Assembly (NCBI GenBank): GCA_023653785.1
Contig: JAMKCH010010266.1
Coordinates: 62,001-126,000, forward strand
DNA length: 64,000 nucleotides
Direction of reading: 5' to 3'
DNA from: Ophioderma brevispina
Lineage: Eukaryota; Echinodermata; Ophiuroidea; Amphilepidida; Ophiodermatidae
Shown: in pieces, positions 33,537 through 44,920 of the stretch
How positions within the stretch are numbered: the stretch's first letter is position 1
How the letters are laid out: every line of letters begins with the position of its first letter
The notes under the pieces: generated by a model
What the model was told of the DNA's origin: nothing
The model's database searches: none
Seen by the model: only the letters and a program-made list of their open reading frames with translations
Position numbers and translations under genes: made by a program

Positions 33537-34180
33537 AGGGGTAGAAGATGTTTTCACCCTAAATCTGTAATTTTTCACCGGAAATTTCTGGGGCACTAAC
33601 CGGGAACTGGCCCCTCGGAAAAACAATCTGACTGCAAACCCCTGCTGGATTAAAAACCACTTTTCAGGCCGAATTGGTTTTTTTTTACCTATATCAGTTA
33701 AGCGTGTTATTTTGATTTTGTCCTGGCGCCGCCCCTGGGAGGAAGAGACAAGGTAGTTTCAACATTTTGTCAATAATAGGAAGTTTTGAGCAAAAAGCAC
33801 GATGTATCACATTTGTCCAATCAGATAATGACGCAAATAACTAGCCAATTATCAAAAAGAAAAACAAAAGGAAGATATTAACAATCCTGGCATTAATTTC
33901 AAGAGTTGAGCTTGGAATATCGAAAGAATGGTATTCAAACTTTCAAGTCGCAATGATGCACAACAGATGCTGGGCTTATTACAATTTGTTTGAAAATGGC
34001 GTATATCGTTTTTGTAAGCGATACATCACACAATAGCTTGAGTTCCGGTTGTGTGTACATGCTATCATAGTGTTCACATTAAAAATAAATGGATATTCTT
34101 GTGCTCTAGGCCATGTAACATGGTCTGTACATTTGTCGAGCTCTTTCATTGTTTATGACACATTGGGATTGTTTCTCTTC
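33537..34180. other. No supported gene
   Basis: The first ~180 bases are GC-richer (GGGGCACTAACCGGGAACTG) and probably repeat-derived. The rest is unassigned. Confidence 0.35.
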
Positions 34181-34926
34181 TGCATAGAGTCCAAAGTTGC
34201 ATCGTGGAATGAAAGTATGAACTATGAATTCCACCTGCTTTACACATGTACCACATCATTCTATATTTAGGTGAGTGTATTGTTTGAATGACTCGCATTC
34301 CACCTGTTGTTCAATTGGACCACAGTCATATGTTCAGGTGGGTGTATTGTTTGATCCACCATCCTTGAGGTGAAATGATCTATGAACTATCCATCCACCT
34401 GCTTTGCACGGCTTTGCACCTGGACCACATTCTAATATGTTCAGGTGAGTGTATTGTTTGAATTGACTCCGCATCCACCTGTTGTTGCACTTGGACCACA
34501 TTCTATGTGTTCAGGTGGGGTATTGGTTGCATCCACCATTCTGGAGGTGGAACTGGATCATGAACTATGCATCACCTGCTTTGCACCTGACCCACATTCT
34601 ATATGTCAGGTGAGGTGTATTGTTTGAATCCGCCATCTTTGGGGTGGAATGTTATCTGCATGAACAATGCATTCACCTGCTTGGACATGGGACATCATAT
34701 TCTCTATGTTCCAGTGAGTGTATTGTTTATCCCGCCATCTTTTAAGGTTGAAGTGATCTATAAACTCTGCACACCCTGCCTTTGCACCTGAACACTTCTA
34801 TATGTGCAGGTGAAGTGTATTGTTTGATTCAACCATCTTTGAGTGGAGGATTCCATGCAATATGCACCAACCTGTTTGTGCACCTTGATCACATTCTATA
34901 TTTTCAGGTGATGTATTGTTTGACTC
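34181..34926. repeat. 97-bp-type tandem array 2, irregular
   Basis: About eight diverged copies of the 9.2-kb unit, recognisable by CACCTGCTTTGCACCTGGAC, ACATTCTATATGTTCAGGTG and GTATTGTTTGA. Indels are far more numerous than in array 1. The array ends GTATTGTTTGACTCTCAAAG then ATGCTAAGCTGCT-CCGGAA, the same boundary as array 1, so both arrays sit in the same parent element. Frames over it (34,445-35,057) are repeat-derived. Confidence 0.9.
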
Positions 34927-35305
34927 TCAAAGATGCTAAGCTGCTCTACCGGAAACACGTGGCACTCTCTGGTTGTAGCAGACGATTCCGGAACATTACC
35001 ATAACCACTCTGGCAAACAAATGTTCTAGGGGATATTCGTCCATACCTGATTCGTGAATGGCATTTTTGTATGGAATGGAAGTCCTGGAATTCACGTACA
35101 ATCAGGCACGACACCGGTGGGGAAGTGTCCCATCAGTTGTCATCATTTTCTTTGCATAAACCACTCTGGGTGCGTGATCTTGTTGATGGACCGTACTGGT
35201 GCCCACGGGCTCTGTCCGCTAAGGTTTTGCCATGGCCTTTCATAAGAAGAGCACGTTGATAACTGGTCGAGAAGAAAAGACGGCTCGATTTGCATGTAAC
35301 TTCGG
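34927..35305. other. GC-richer flank, possible transposon remnant
   Basis: This stretch has several overlapping short frames on both strands (for example VRDLVDGPYWCPRALS on plus). No family is recognisable and it may be the continuation of the element carrying array 2. Confidence 0.3.
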
Positions 35306-35309
35306 TTAA

Positions 35310-35660
35310 AGACATCTATCATTGAATTTTGGGAAAAATATTTGAAATTTGCAGGAATATGCTTCAAAGTGAAGGATAAGGTCTGTGGAATCTCATACTT
35401 CCCTTTTCCAGCTGTAGAATTGACCGACAAGAAGAAAACGGCAGTGTTCCAAGATCCGATTCTCCATTCAATTGCCGTGTTGTGTAAGTGGGCCGTTCGG
35501 ACAGGAATGACTAAAATCTCTGATTGTGTCCGTATTACGTTGCTTCTGGTCTTATCCTTTGCAGGGTATGTTAGGATCCTGTACTATCGTCATACATGCA
35601 AAAATCTGATTTTTGATGATTTTTTTCGATTTGCCGATTTACAAATCACGGATAGTGTCT
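35310..35660 (-). mobile_element. TTAA MITE family A, full-length (351 bp)
   Basis: Flanked by TTAA at 35,306-35,309 and 35,661-35,664. Reading inward, the right terminus is AGACACTATCCGTGATTTG and the left is AGACATCTATCATTGAATTT, both diverged versions of the family A terminus. The interior matches the nested copy at 47,017 in reverse (AGCATATTCCTGCAAATTTC-like block, TCCAAGATCCGATTCTCCAT, GGGTATGTTAGGATCCTGTA). The 123-codon frame 35,342-35,713 spans it and is a by-product. Confidence 0.9.
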
Positions 35661-35822
35661 TTAAGTATTCAAACTCTGTGCCCTTTCCACTGATATGTTA
35701 TTACTTATTTTAACGCTCAGCTCATGCTATATCACCTAACAGTAGTACTCTCTTTGCAAGATTATTTTTTGACAAAATTATTCATTGCCTCAAAAGCACT
35801 AATTTTCAAATGCAAAATTAGA

Positions 35823-35828
<6 letters not shown>

Positions 35829-35859
<31 letters not shown>
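35829..35859. repeat. Poly(A) tract, 31 bases
   Basis: An uninterrupted A run continues as CAAAAAATTAAATAAAT. It could be the tail of a plus-strand retroposed sequence ending here, but no target duplication or source transcript is recognisable upstream. Confidence 0.6.
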
Positions 35860-35860
<1 letters not shown>

Positions 35861-36560
35861 AAAAAATTAAATAAATTGGGATTAAAAGTTACCATATCTC
35901 TATGCATAAATTATATCAGTTGCAAGCTGCCGAAAATGGGGACAATTTATAAGGGACAATTAGTAAGGGTATGGATGTTTTGATAGAAAAAGTGTCCAAG
36001 GGAAGAAATTATTGAAAATTTTTCACAATTGGATGGCATTGAATAAACATAGTAGTCGTTCAAAATGTTCTCAAAAGGTGACGTGAGCGTAAGGTTATAA
36101 GGCTTAAAATTCTGAAGGACAACAGAAGATTAAACAAAGATTAAAATCTGGGGTCCCTTAAATGTTCTCGTAAAAAACATCGAGGGACCATACAGTGCTT
36201 CATTTTAATGAAACCACTATAATCAGAGCCAGTTAAATTACATCTTCTCCTACAAACAGAAGTATAAAGAGTACAACAAACTTGAATCTATATTGAACAG
36301 GCAGTTAAAAACCTCAATTCATTCAGCGTGAATTTGTCAAATCGTCTGAATCATTGAAATGGTTTGCACACATGCCATGCACTCGTGGCCAAACTGTGCG
36401 CATAAAGACCATCCGACCTACAAATTATTACGTTATATAACACAGATGAATAAATAAATATTGCTATCTAACGAAGATACCGACCTCTAATTATTACATG
36501 ACCTAGATTAGGGTAAGTGGCATAGTTCACAGGTGAACGTACGCATCTTAGAATGTGGGT
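35860..36560. other. Unassigned
   Basis: No gene or repeat boundary supported. Confidence 0.4.
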
Positions 36561-36770
36561 CGATTGTCTGAAAAATGGGAACAAAAAATTAAAACGATCG
36601 CTTCCATGTCCTATATGATTTTGTCAATCAGCATGGCGCGCGCTTTGATTGTCCTGAGCGGAGGTTTGGGCGGGGTCCTTTCGCTGACAAATCAAATCAA
36701 CACATTACAATTACAATTACAAGCTTTACATTATACGCGCGCCTTTTCTGATTGGCAGATTACAAAGGAC
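36561..36770. mobile_element. Inverted-repeat element with CAATCAG/GCGCGC arms
   Basis: TTTTGTCAATCAGCATGGCG (36,619) pairs with the complement of GCGCGCCTTTTCTGATTGGC (36,738). Between them lie a GC-rich block and an ATTACA triplet repeat. TCTGATTGGCAG is the third occurrence of a CTGATTGG(T/C)CAG-type motif in an inverted-repeat setting (see 10,317 and 11,793). The 73-codon frame here is incidental. Confidence 0.55.
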
Positions 36771-37239
36771 TCCTAAATGATTGTCGAATTTGGTCTGCGA
36801 TTAAAGTGTATGGTTTTCACATCGCTGTGATTAAATCAAGAAAAAGAACTTTGTCTCGGCTTCTTTGGCTAAAAAGCCTTGTGCCATCCTTTTTTTACAA
36901 AACAAGCTATGACCTACGCGATATATTTTTTTTTACAATTTGGCAGCTGTAGGTTATATAAATATAATATGTGCCACTCCAATGCACCAATGCCACCTCT
37001 TCTGTTTTTAAAGGCAGAAACAAACTTCACACAATGAAAAAACGCTATAGAGTCCATATAGTTTCGCCGTTTTTTTTATTTGTCCCAACTTTTGAGACAC
37101 AATTCGTGTCAAGAAAAGTACTGAGTATCGCCTAATTAAAAAAAAATTAAAAAATGTAAAAAAGGTGTAAAAATACAATCGGTCCTCGGACTGCTTGTGT
37201 TGCCTGCCGTCGCGGTTTGTGAATGATAGGCCTAACATA

Positions 37240-37600
37240 CCTTTGCCTTGATATGTGACCTTTGACCTCGTAAACAAATGAGGGTTTGCATGTCAAGTCC
37301 TAAAAACCAAGTTTGGTTCCAATTGAACTTTTCAAATGAGGTCAATTTTACATTTTCGACCTATTTTACAGCTTGACCTCACATGACCTTTTGACCTTGG
37401 ATGGAGACCTTTGACCTCATTAACAAAAGAGGGATCCAATGTTGCAACTATGACTCAGTTTGGTTCCAATTGAACATCAACTTTTCACATAGGCAATTTT
37501 TACATTTTCGCCTATTTTACACTTGGTACCTACACATGACCTTTGACCTCGGTATGTGACCTTTTGACCTCCATCCAACAAATGGGGGATGCCATGTTGC
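37240..37600. repeat. DR1-rich tandem repeat (GACCTTTGACCT)
   Basis: Two to three diverged ~160-bp units share TGTGACCTTTGACCTC, AACAAATGAGGG-type, TTTGGTTCCAATTGAACTTTT and ACATTTTCGACCTATTTTAC blocks. Each carries one or two AGGTCAAAGGTCA-like DR1 sites (near 37,257, 37,409, 37,540 and 37,556). Confidence 0.7.
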
Positions 37601-37675
37601 ACCTGTGCCCAAGTGTTGTTTTAAATCCATTGAAGTCATGCGGATATTACAAGCAAATGTAACCCTTTTTCACAA

Positions 37676-37718
37676 CAACAGACATCAACAACAGACATCA
37701 ACAACAGACATCAACAAC
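37676..37718. repeat. 13-bp minisatellite, three copies
   Basis: GACATCAACAACA occurs three times head to tail, next to the left terminus of the following element. Confidence 0.85.
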
Positions 37719-37733
37719 TACAGTGGACAAAGT

Positions 37734-38534
37734 GATCCTATGGCACGCTCCACGTATCAAATCATGGCGCGTTTCATTCGCGTATATCGATTTGACACCC
37801 CCGCTATATGTCGAGTTTCCGCGCTGCCTATCCAGTTTGAACTCTATGTGCCGAGTTTCATAAATCATGTCCAGAATAAATCATGTCCAGAATAAATCAT
37901 GCCGAGTTTTAAAAAACTGGACATGATTTTTTTCTCAACATGAGCAAACTCGACATGATTTTCTTCTCAACATGAGCAAACTCGACATTATTTTTTTTAA
38001 CACATCCACCAAAAAATCATGTCGAGTTTTCCTCAGTTGATAAAAATCATGTCGAGATTTTGAAACTGGACAATATTTATGTCAACTCACCATATAGAAG
38101 AGCAAAACTCGATGTACAGGCAAACTGGACATATAAGCTCTGTAAACTCGACATTTAAAACAAAAAAAACAAACAAACCAACAAAAAAAAAAACTCTGGC
38201 CACACGCGCCTAAATGTGTCGAGGTACGCGATACCCAGCGCGTGAAACTCGACCAGCGCGGGAAAACTCGCCACTAGTGATTTGATACGTGGAGCGTAAA
38301 ACTGAAAATGATGGGTATGTCAAACTCAACTCACCAAATAAAGGGTACTGCACAAACTCGATGCTCTAGAGGGCAAATCTGACATAAACATCGCTAGTAA
38401 ACCACTCGTACATTAAGCCTCTGCAACACAGACATTCGCCATATGGCGAGGAAAACTCGATACACAGAGCGTGAAACTCGACATGCGGGGAAAACTCGCC
38501 ATGATTTTGAATACGTGGATCGTGCCATATGATC
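37734..38534. mobile_element. 801-bp element with ~40-bp terminal inverted repeats
   Basis: The left end reads GATCCTATGGCACGCTCCAC then GTATCAAATCATGGCG. The right end, complemented, reads GATCATATGGCACGATCCAC then GTATTCAAAATCATGGCG. Internally CTCGACAT or its complement ATGTCGAG recurs many times in both orientations, often joined to ATTTTTT, so the whole element is strongly self-complementary. A third copy of the terminal motif (GTGATTTGATACGTGGAGCG) lies inside at about 38,276. No coding frame. No superfamily assigned. Confidence 0.75.
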
Positions 38535-38820
38535 CCTATGTGTCTTCTGCCTTAGGGCAGGCGACACCAAAATCACCCCCGCGCCCCCGCATAGAGCTAT
38601 GAGCTAAATCAATCCCCATTTTAAAGCGCCGCGCGGAAGCTGAGAACAACTTTTTTGGGCCTAAAACAAAACACAATACTTTTCTTTTAAAACACAACTT
38701 AAAGCTGAACCTACAACTCTAGAAGTAATAAGCTTTCTGTTTATGATCAAGGGCAAAGGGTGAAAATGACCGATTTAGCATGAATAACCGTCTTCCTTCC
38801 CATTTTCCTAAATGAAAATT

Positions 38821-39650
38821 CCGATGGGCACTCTGCCCTCCCCGGACCCTAGCTGGATTGCCCCTATTGTCTTTTATGGCCCCGGAATTCCAAACTCCGA
38901 AAAGCAATCCACGAGCTCTTCGATCATCATTTTATAATCAGTCCCATGATTTCTAATTTCACCAAAACGCCTTTTTCTTTTAATATACATAGAAAAAACC
39001 GAGATACCCCTTTTCATTAGAAACGGAATGCTTTTTAATGTGAGCACCTAATGTATTTCAATACAGACTGGCCCTTTTTCTATAGCAAAATTAAAACTCC
39101 GTGCTTTTTATGAAAAATAGGTTATATTGTCGCGTGATGCTATCTACCACAGCCACAGGAACCACACACAAAAGTCAGCCACTCTGCCGATTGGAGAAAA
39201 GACGTGAAAAGACCTAATTTAAGGTCATTTGTAATTAACACCTTTAATTAGGCATTTTACATTTTCCATTTCCATAATTCCCATTAACTGCACTCTTAAA
39301 TAGGTCAATGGGGTATTCATAATTTAGGAAAATGTGCGGCAAATAAACGAACCGATTGTTCCGTCCCAGTATTTACCCGCTTAAAAACCGAGTCGATTGT
39401 GCATGTTAGATGTTCATTTATCAGAATCGTTGTTGAAAATTCTAACCCGTAAAACGCAATTCATACAAAATCAACGATTGATGAATAGCCGTTAATTGCG
39501 TCCTACCTTTTTCTACAGACTTGCATACTTAGACACAACATAATTCTCTGAAATTTGGCTAATAGGGGAAGCGTAGATTTCTTATGTTCTCGTTGATGTC
39601 AAATGAGAGGTCATATACGGGAGCAAAGCTGACATTTGCTCCATCTTGTC
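38821..39650 (-). repeat. Large dispersed repeat, copy 2 (inverted)
   Basis: The reverse-orientation partner of 32,686-33,536. It runs from GGGCACTCTGCCC to GAGCAAAGCTGACATTTGCT then CCATCTTGTC. The copies are clearly diverged, so this is not a recent inversion product. The 5.3-kb spacing between arms means the intervening DNA (array 2, the family A MITE and two inverted-repeat elements) lies in a potential large stem-loop. Confidence 0.85.
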
Positions 39651-39865
39651 GAAAAGGTTAATATCCAAGTTGTGCGTGATGACTCTAAATACTTAATTAT
39701 GTAGAAATATGGTTTTGGAATTATGTGGTGATAATGCTGAAAAATGATTATTCCAATCAACATCTTTAAGTATAATGTAAGATTTGTAATAAAAACGCAC
39801 TCCGGAGTGGTTTTAATTCAGAAAACACAGGTTCACATTGTTAAACTACAAGAAAATTACATTAG

Positions 39866-39914
39866 AGATTAAGTTATTCCTTTGCCGTTGTTTGGCCATC
39901 CATCCTCTTTGTGG
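39866..39914 (+). CDS. Candidate upstream exon of the 40.5-kb terminal exon
   Basis: A 49-nt block ends GTGG followed by GTAAGATC, a strong donor. In phase with the terminal exon it reads YSFAVVWPSILFVG, and joined across a ~590-bp intron it would form the start of a membrane segment continuing into GIFVTPGFLG. The acceptor (TTACATTAG) has a poor pyrimidine tract and an in-frame TAG sits right at it, so this exon is less secure than the next one. Confidence 0.25.
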
Positions 39915-40505
39915 GTAAGATCATGAATATGAGTCCATGATTTTCATGTATAATGCATTTTAAGAAAAAAACCAATTTTGTTGGAAAAATACAATGTTGT
40001 TATAAAAGGGCCGAAATCGTGGAAGTCTTTGGCATCATATTGTGACTCTGTGTACTATGATACCGCTTTTGTATGTAAAATTGTGATTTTTTTGTTCTTG
40101 AGGAATTATATTTTTTTGAATGACCCTGTGTCTCTTTAAGCAGAGTAGACGTTTCGCAAAGATTGAATCATCTAGATATCGATAGCTTGGCATCATTTTT
40201 TACAAAGCGGTTTATAATATAGTAAACGCTACACAAATTACCTCAATCCTTTTAATGTTATGTAAATAAAGTGAGTAATTTGATTTGAAACAGAAAAGAA
40301 GCCACTTAAGTTTACTACTTTAATCATTTCAATAACTCATTTACAGCGGTGAAAACCCTCGAATGGAATATGATTTACAACCATATAAACAAACTACTGG
40401 GTATGATTCAACATCATTATATATGACAATCAAGTTGTTGTTGGTAATCAAGGCTTGATCTTAACCGATATTTGGAGAGTAGATAAATCTGCGTATGGCC
40501 TACAG

Positions 40506-40639
40506 GCATCTTTGTAACGCCCGGCTTCCTCGGTAGCAATCGGAACGTCAAACCGGAAAATCGAGGAGACGACTGGGACAATTACATGCTCTGCCGACCA
40601 ACGCCGGCAATAAAGCAAAGACCGTCAGAGGAGCTGTGA
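40506..40639 (+). CDS. Candidate terminal coding exon, unknown protein
   Basis: After GGCCTACAG a frame of 43 codons runs to TGA at 40,637-40,639. About 63% of its third positions are G or C (my count: 27 of 43), against roughly 35% GC in surrounding DNA, the clearest coding-type bias in the window. It reads IFVTPGFLGSNRNVKPENRG, then a DDWDNYMLCRPTP block and a Pro/Glu-rich end. The intron phase is 1. A canonical AATAAA follows at 40,757-40,762, fitting a short 3' UTR. I do not recognise the family; a cytoplasmic tail after a membrane helix is an inference. Confidence 0.42.
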
Positions 40640-40756
40640 CGTGATTCCATATATACCGAGCATAGAGTCATATCATGGTGATATTACTTCAATTTTATAC
40701 CTATATTTTTTATGACTTGCTATTAAATGTCTATTCTTGTATGGCAATTATGGTAA

Positions 40757-40762
40757 AATAAA
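40757..40762 (+). terminator. Polyadenylation signal AATAAA
   Basis: A canonical hexamer lies 118 bases downstream of the candidate stop codon. AATAAA is common by chance in AT-rich DNA, so its value depends on the exon call. Confidence 0.35.
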
Positions 40763-40789
40763 CGGATGCCACAATATTAAAAAAATAAC

Positions 40790-43700
40790 ACTATGGTCTT
40801 ATTGTTGAAGACAGTGGTTATATTACCTTATTAAAGGGTGGAAATTTTCAACAATAAAAATAATCAACTTGGTGTATTTTTTTTCTTTGTTGCAAACAGC
40901 GTATATTTACTCACATTAATAAAAAGGTAAACATCTAAACAACCCTTTAACACTAGACTTTTGAAACATAGGAACGTCTTTCCAGTCAATATTCGTTTAA
41001 CCATGGTAGATTATGTAACATATAGGTCAGATGGTTTTTGTGATGGCTTCCCAAATGTCCACTGGTCGTTTAAGAAGCCATCTTAAAAACCAATGACATA
41101 AGACTAGGCTTGTTTGGACTCATTTGAATGTATTGGTAGCGCTGATTCCTAATATTGTCATTTAAATGCATAATTTAAAAACAAATATGAAAAAAAAATG
41201 TTTAAACAATTGATTTCTGAGAGATCAGATATTATATTCGCTTTCAGAACGCGAAGCGTAAAAATCTAAATAATAACAGAGGACGTGCTTATGAACTTTG
41301 AGTCTTCAGAACACATCGCATGATTTAGCTATTAAAACCTTGGTTTGAACTCCATTTAAAATTTTAACAACTCCGAAACTAGTTATTAAAGTAATATCAC
41401 GCACTACAAAAATTCATGAAATTATTGGGGTGTTCAAATTAAACCATTATGGTAATGGGTTTTTAGAGTAGAGGAGGCTTATCAAAGGCAAGTACCTCTA
41501 AAGAATTAACACATTTTGTCTTTTATTTCTAGATTTTCTATGAAGCTCACACGCAATCCTATTTTACGTTAGGATGAAGAGATATACATTACTCCGATAT
41601 CACACTACACGTTGTGTTTCACGCCGCATTAGGCTAACAACGAGAATTACATTCACGAGGCAAGCCCTTGGTCGAGTATTAACACTTCACACACGCTATA
41701 GCAAATTGAGTCATCAAAGACCATTTTTTCTGCAGTATGGAATATTTCCATTTAAACAGTACCTTGTTGTTCTTCATTTTGAAACTCGCCTGCCGATAAT
41801 GCCGTTGAATATAGGCACGTTTGGTAAGGAGAGATGGATAATGGACGGAAGCGTTTCTCATTACACCTTGGTTACTATTGGTCTTGAACATATAAAACAC
41901 ACATTTAAGAAAGGAAATAATGGAAGGAATACGAAAACAATGACAAAATTTGAATAAATTTCGCAGCGTTACAGAAATAAAAAAAATACAGACAATTTAA
42001 ATTTGGCGATTTTAATAATCCTAAGACAAATATTTAGAAGAACTATTTTGATTCCTTATTTTCTTTTTGGAAATCTGAAAGTTCTCGTTGCTCAAGATAC
42101 TCGAGGTACCAATTCTTACTTAATTCATTTGTAACTAAAATTTCAGATGAAAAAGGCAAAATTATAGAAGCGTTTACAGATATTTTCCCCGATCAACCAA
42201 TTAAAATTGTCCGTGTTAAACATGCAAAGTTATAAGTGATACAATTGGTTTCTTGTGGGAGGTATGTCATGGTTGTTGATGATTTGATAAACTCTGAAAT
42301 GTATCACATCTTTGCTATTGTTTGCGCCTTTGCGGATGCCGTGCAGCATTTCCTTTCAGAAAATGTGTACTTTTATGGGCCCAAAACCAGTCTGGCACAG
42401 TTAGGACGAGAAACATTTCAGCCAAATGCAACATACAGCTCACTTTATAGCCATGAGGTTGGTTTTGAGTCACTTAAACGCCCTGTTGTTTTATAGAGAA
42501 CTATTTGCACGCAAGAATTTCCTTAAAATGAGAAAACCAAACATTGTCAAATTTTGAAAACGTTTTAAGAACGTAATATTCCATTGTTAAAATTCGACAT
42601 AAGCAAGAAAAATACTTCCAAACAAGTGTTTTTCTTTTAAGATGGTTCAGATGCAATCAGCGACTTAAGCGTGTGGCATTCTGTTGAGATACCAAATCGT
42701 CGAGAAGAGCGTTAAAACCTACAGGGATACGCTACCGCGTGCTAAGTATTAAGGTCACTACGTATATAAAGCATGGCCTTCACGGTTTATTGACAATGAG
42801 TGTGAAAAGGGAATCCCGAAAGGAAGAACGGTGGAAGATAGGCGTTGTTGATAAACGACGTTGCGGCTTACTGTTGCTCTATCATAAAATAATCCTTATA
42901 AACATGGGAATATTGCGTCTAAGCTCTGCGTCACCGTATCTTTGCCTAAGAGGTTAAAGTCATGTACTACATTGTACGCTACATAATATAGAAAGGTTAA
43001 ACGGGTTTATTAATAGATTAAAACACCGATTAATTCTACAATAACAGTGGTGATTCGATTGATAAGAATATCCCAAATTAAGCGATCCGATTAGTGCCAA
43101 TTTTCCCTGGTGAAAAACGATTACCAAAGAATTACAAGACCAAAGACAAATACACACGCAGAAGTTATCTTATTCAATTGCAGTCACGCAATGGACAGAT
43201 AAGACGAAAATATTCTCAATGTCTTTGCATGAGACATCGTGATATTCAATTTACTTAAGATTCTTAGATGATTTTACCAAACACTGTAACTATGTAATGG
43301 AATTTTAATGCAAAATGTGCAATAACTGCAAAGCCATATTCACACTTAACGGGGCTCATATATGCATACTCACAGTTAAACACACATATATCGAGGGGTG
43401 CACACAACCCTCAGTAACGTCAACGTGGCATTTTGTTTTCGAAACCTGGTGGTTGTTTGATCATATACTTGTTGTTGTAAGAAACTTCATCGAGCCAATA
43501 TATTAATGTATTCTATTGAGATTAAGAATGTCATTGCGGGTTACTGCATATTTATTGATCTTCCTGTAGTTTTGCTTGACTTGTATTTCTTTCAAACTTA
43601 AGTGCATTTCTATCTAAAAATGACTGAATTAATTCTGGGAGGAAGTCAAAATCTTACAATATTTGCTTTTTATACCACATTTAAACATTGACAACGTTGA

Positions 43701-43952
43701 CCAACCTTGCTATAATTGGGCATGATAAAATGATATTAAACGCCGATACATAGCTATAATTATATTGCAGGAGTCCTTGGTGATAGGATTACCTAGGACA
43801 ATACAGTGCCTATAACTATACTAAAATATACCCATATATCATATTTCACATGTGTATTTAGATATGTGACTCGCCACATCAAAAGGCGACGTGCTGCACC
43901 TTAACACCCACTGTTGTTAGAGCTAACTAAAATATCTTAATTTCATCATATA
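40790..43952. other. Largely unassigned, one hairpin
   Basis: GGTTTTTGTGATGGCTTC and GAAGCCATCTTAAAAACC (41,034-41,094) form a small inverted repeat. The longest frame of the window (127 codons, 41,574-41,957) lies here but is within chance expectation and unrecognisable. A frame at 42,236-42,496 has protein-like composition but no splice support. Confidence 0.35.
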
Positions 43953-44756
43953 CAAGCTGATTAAAAAAGAAGTTTACTCATATTTGTCGAGGTGTAGTGA
44001 AAAATATAAAAGTACGTCCCTGTGAAGTAATATATCATTGCAAAGAACAATTTATGATGGTCTGAATTAAAAAAAGAATAATTTACACATGACAAGCCTG
44101 TTTTCCAGACTGTACACATCTGGGTAACTTGCATCAGTTTCTATTCACGTCAAATCAATAAAGCGTGAACAGACAGATCCACTGGTTTGCAATTTTTTTG
44201 GTCAAATATACTCATACTCGAGAACCATAAATCAAAAGATAATTAAGTTCATCTTTCTATTCATCAAGCAGTGTAATATAACTATTTTCATCGTAAAATA
44301 TTTCTGCAATTATATTTATTCAAGAACTGCAAAAAATGCAATGAAGTGTTTCTTTCAAGAGAAGTCTACAAAGAGAAAACAATGAGAGACTCAAAATTCG
44401 ATATCATTTAAAGTTGTCAGCATTAGAAATGTTGCTCTTGATTGATGTATAACTTTCATTTTGACAGTGAAAGTTGCAAACCAATGGGGCTTTCTTGTTC
44501 ACGCATTATTGATTTGGTGTAAATAGAAACTGATACCAGTTACCCAGATGTGTACAGTAAGGTACAGTAAGTTGTTTTTATTCAAATTAGTAAAACTCGG
44601 GTTTGGCACGAGCAGATTTAAAATTTCTTTTTTTTTTAAATTTAGACATTCAAATACTACTCTTTCGACTTACATATTAGTTTACAAGGATTTCCTTAAA
44701 GATTTTGTTACTAAAACTACAATTAAAATGCTTAAACTTCTTTTTGAATCAGCCTG
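43953..44756. mobile_element. 804-bp element with two-tier inverted repeats
   Basis: The outer termini are CAAGCTGATTAAAAAAGAAG then TTTA (left) and, complemented, CAGGCTGATTCAAAAAGAAG then TTTA (right). An inner inverted pair of about 62 bp (44,109-44,170 and 44,497-44,558) contains ACTGTACACATCTGGGTAAC and TCAGTTTCTATT. TATA on the left and TATC on the right may be a 4-bp target duplication. Between outer and inner arms the sides are not complementary, so the inner pair may be a second element or a conserved subterminal block. The 73-codon frame at 44,548 is incidental. Confidence 0.75.
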
Positions 44757-44920
44757 TATCCTTCAATAGAGGGGTTACTATCCTACTGCTCATAATTCAA
44801 TAGAGATGTCAGCAGTCCAAGATCTATGTATGCTTTGCCAGAACTGTTGCGTTATCGATACTGATGAATGCAAGTGGGTTGGCAATTTGAAGAGTGCGGC
44901 ATTCCGTCTCAGTATGTATG
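44757..44920. other. Unassigned spacer
   Basis: Spacer between the 804-bp element and the SINE; nothing recognised. Confidence 0.4.

Noticed and set aside
35342..35713. 123-codon open frame
   Set aside because: It lies almost wholly inside the family A MITE, whose other copies do not conserve the frame.
35829..35859. Processed pseudogene tail
   Set aside because: A long A run is present but no coding sequence or flanking target duplication is recognisable upstream.
41574..41957. Longest plus-strand open frame (127 codons)
   Set aside because: At this AT content roughly one frame of this length is expected by chance in 64 kb. There is no splice, family or composition support, and an equally open frame lies on the opposite strand.
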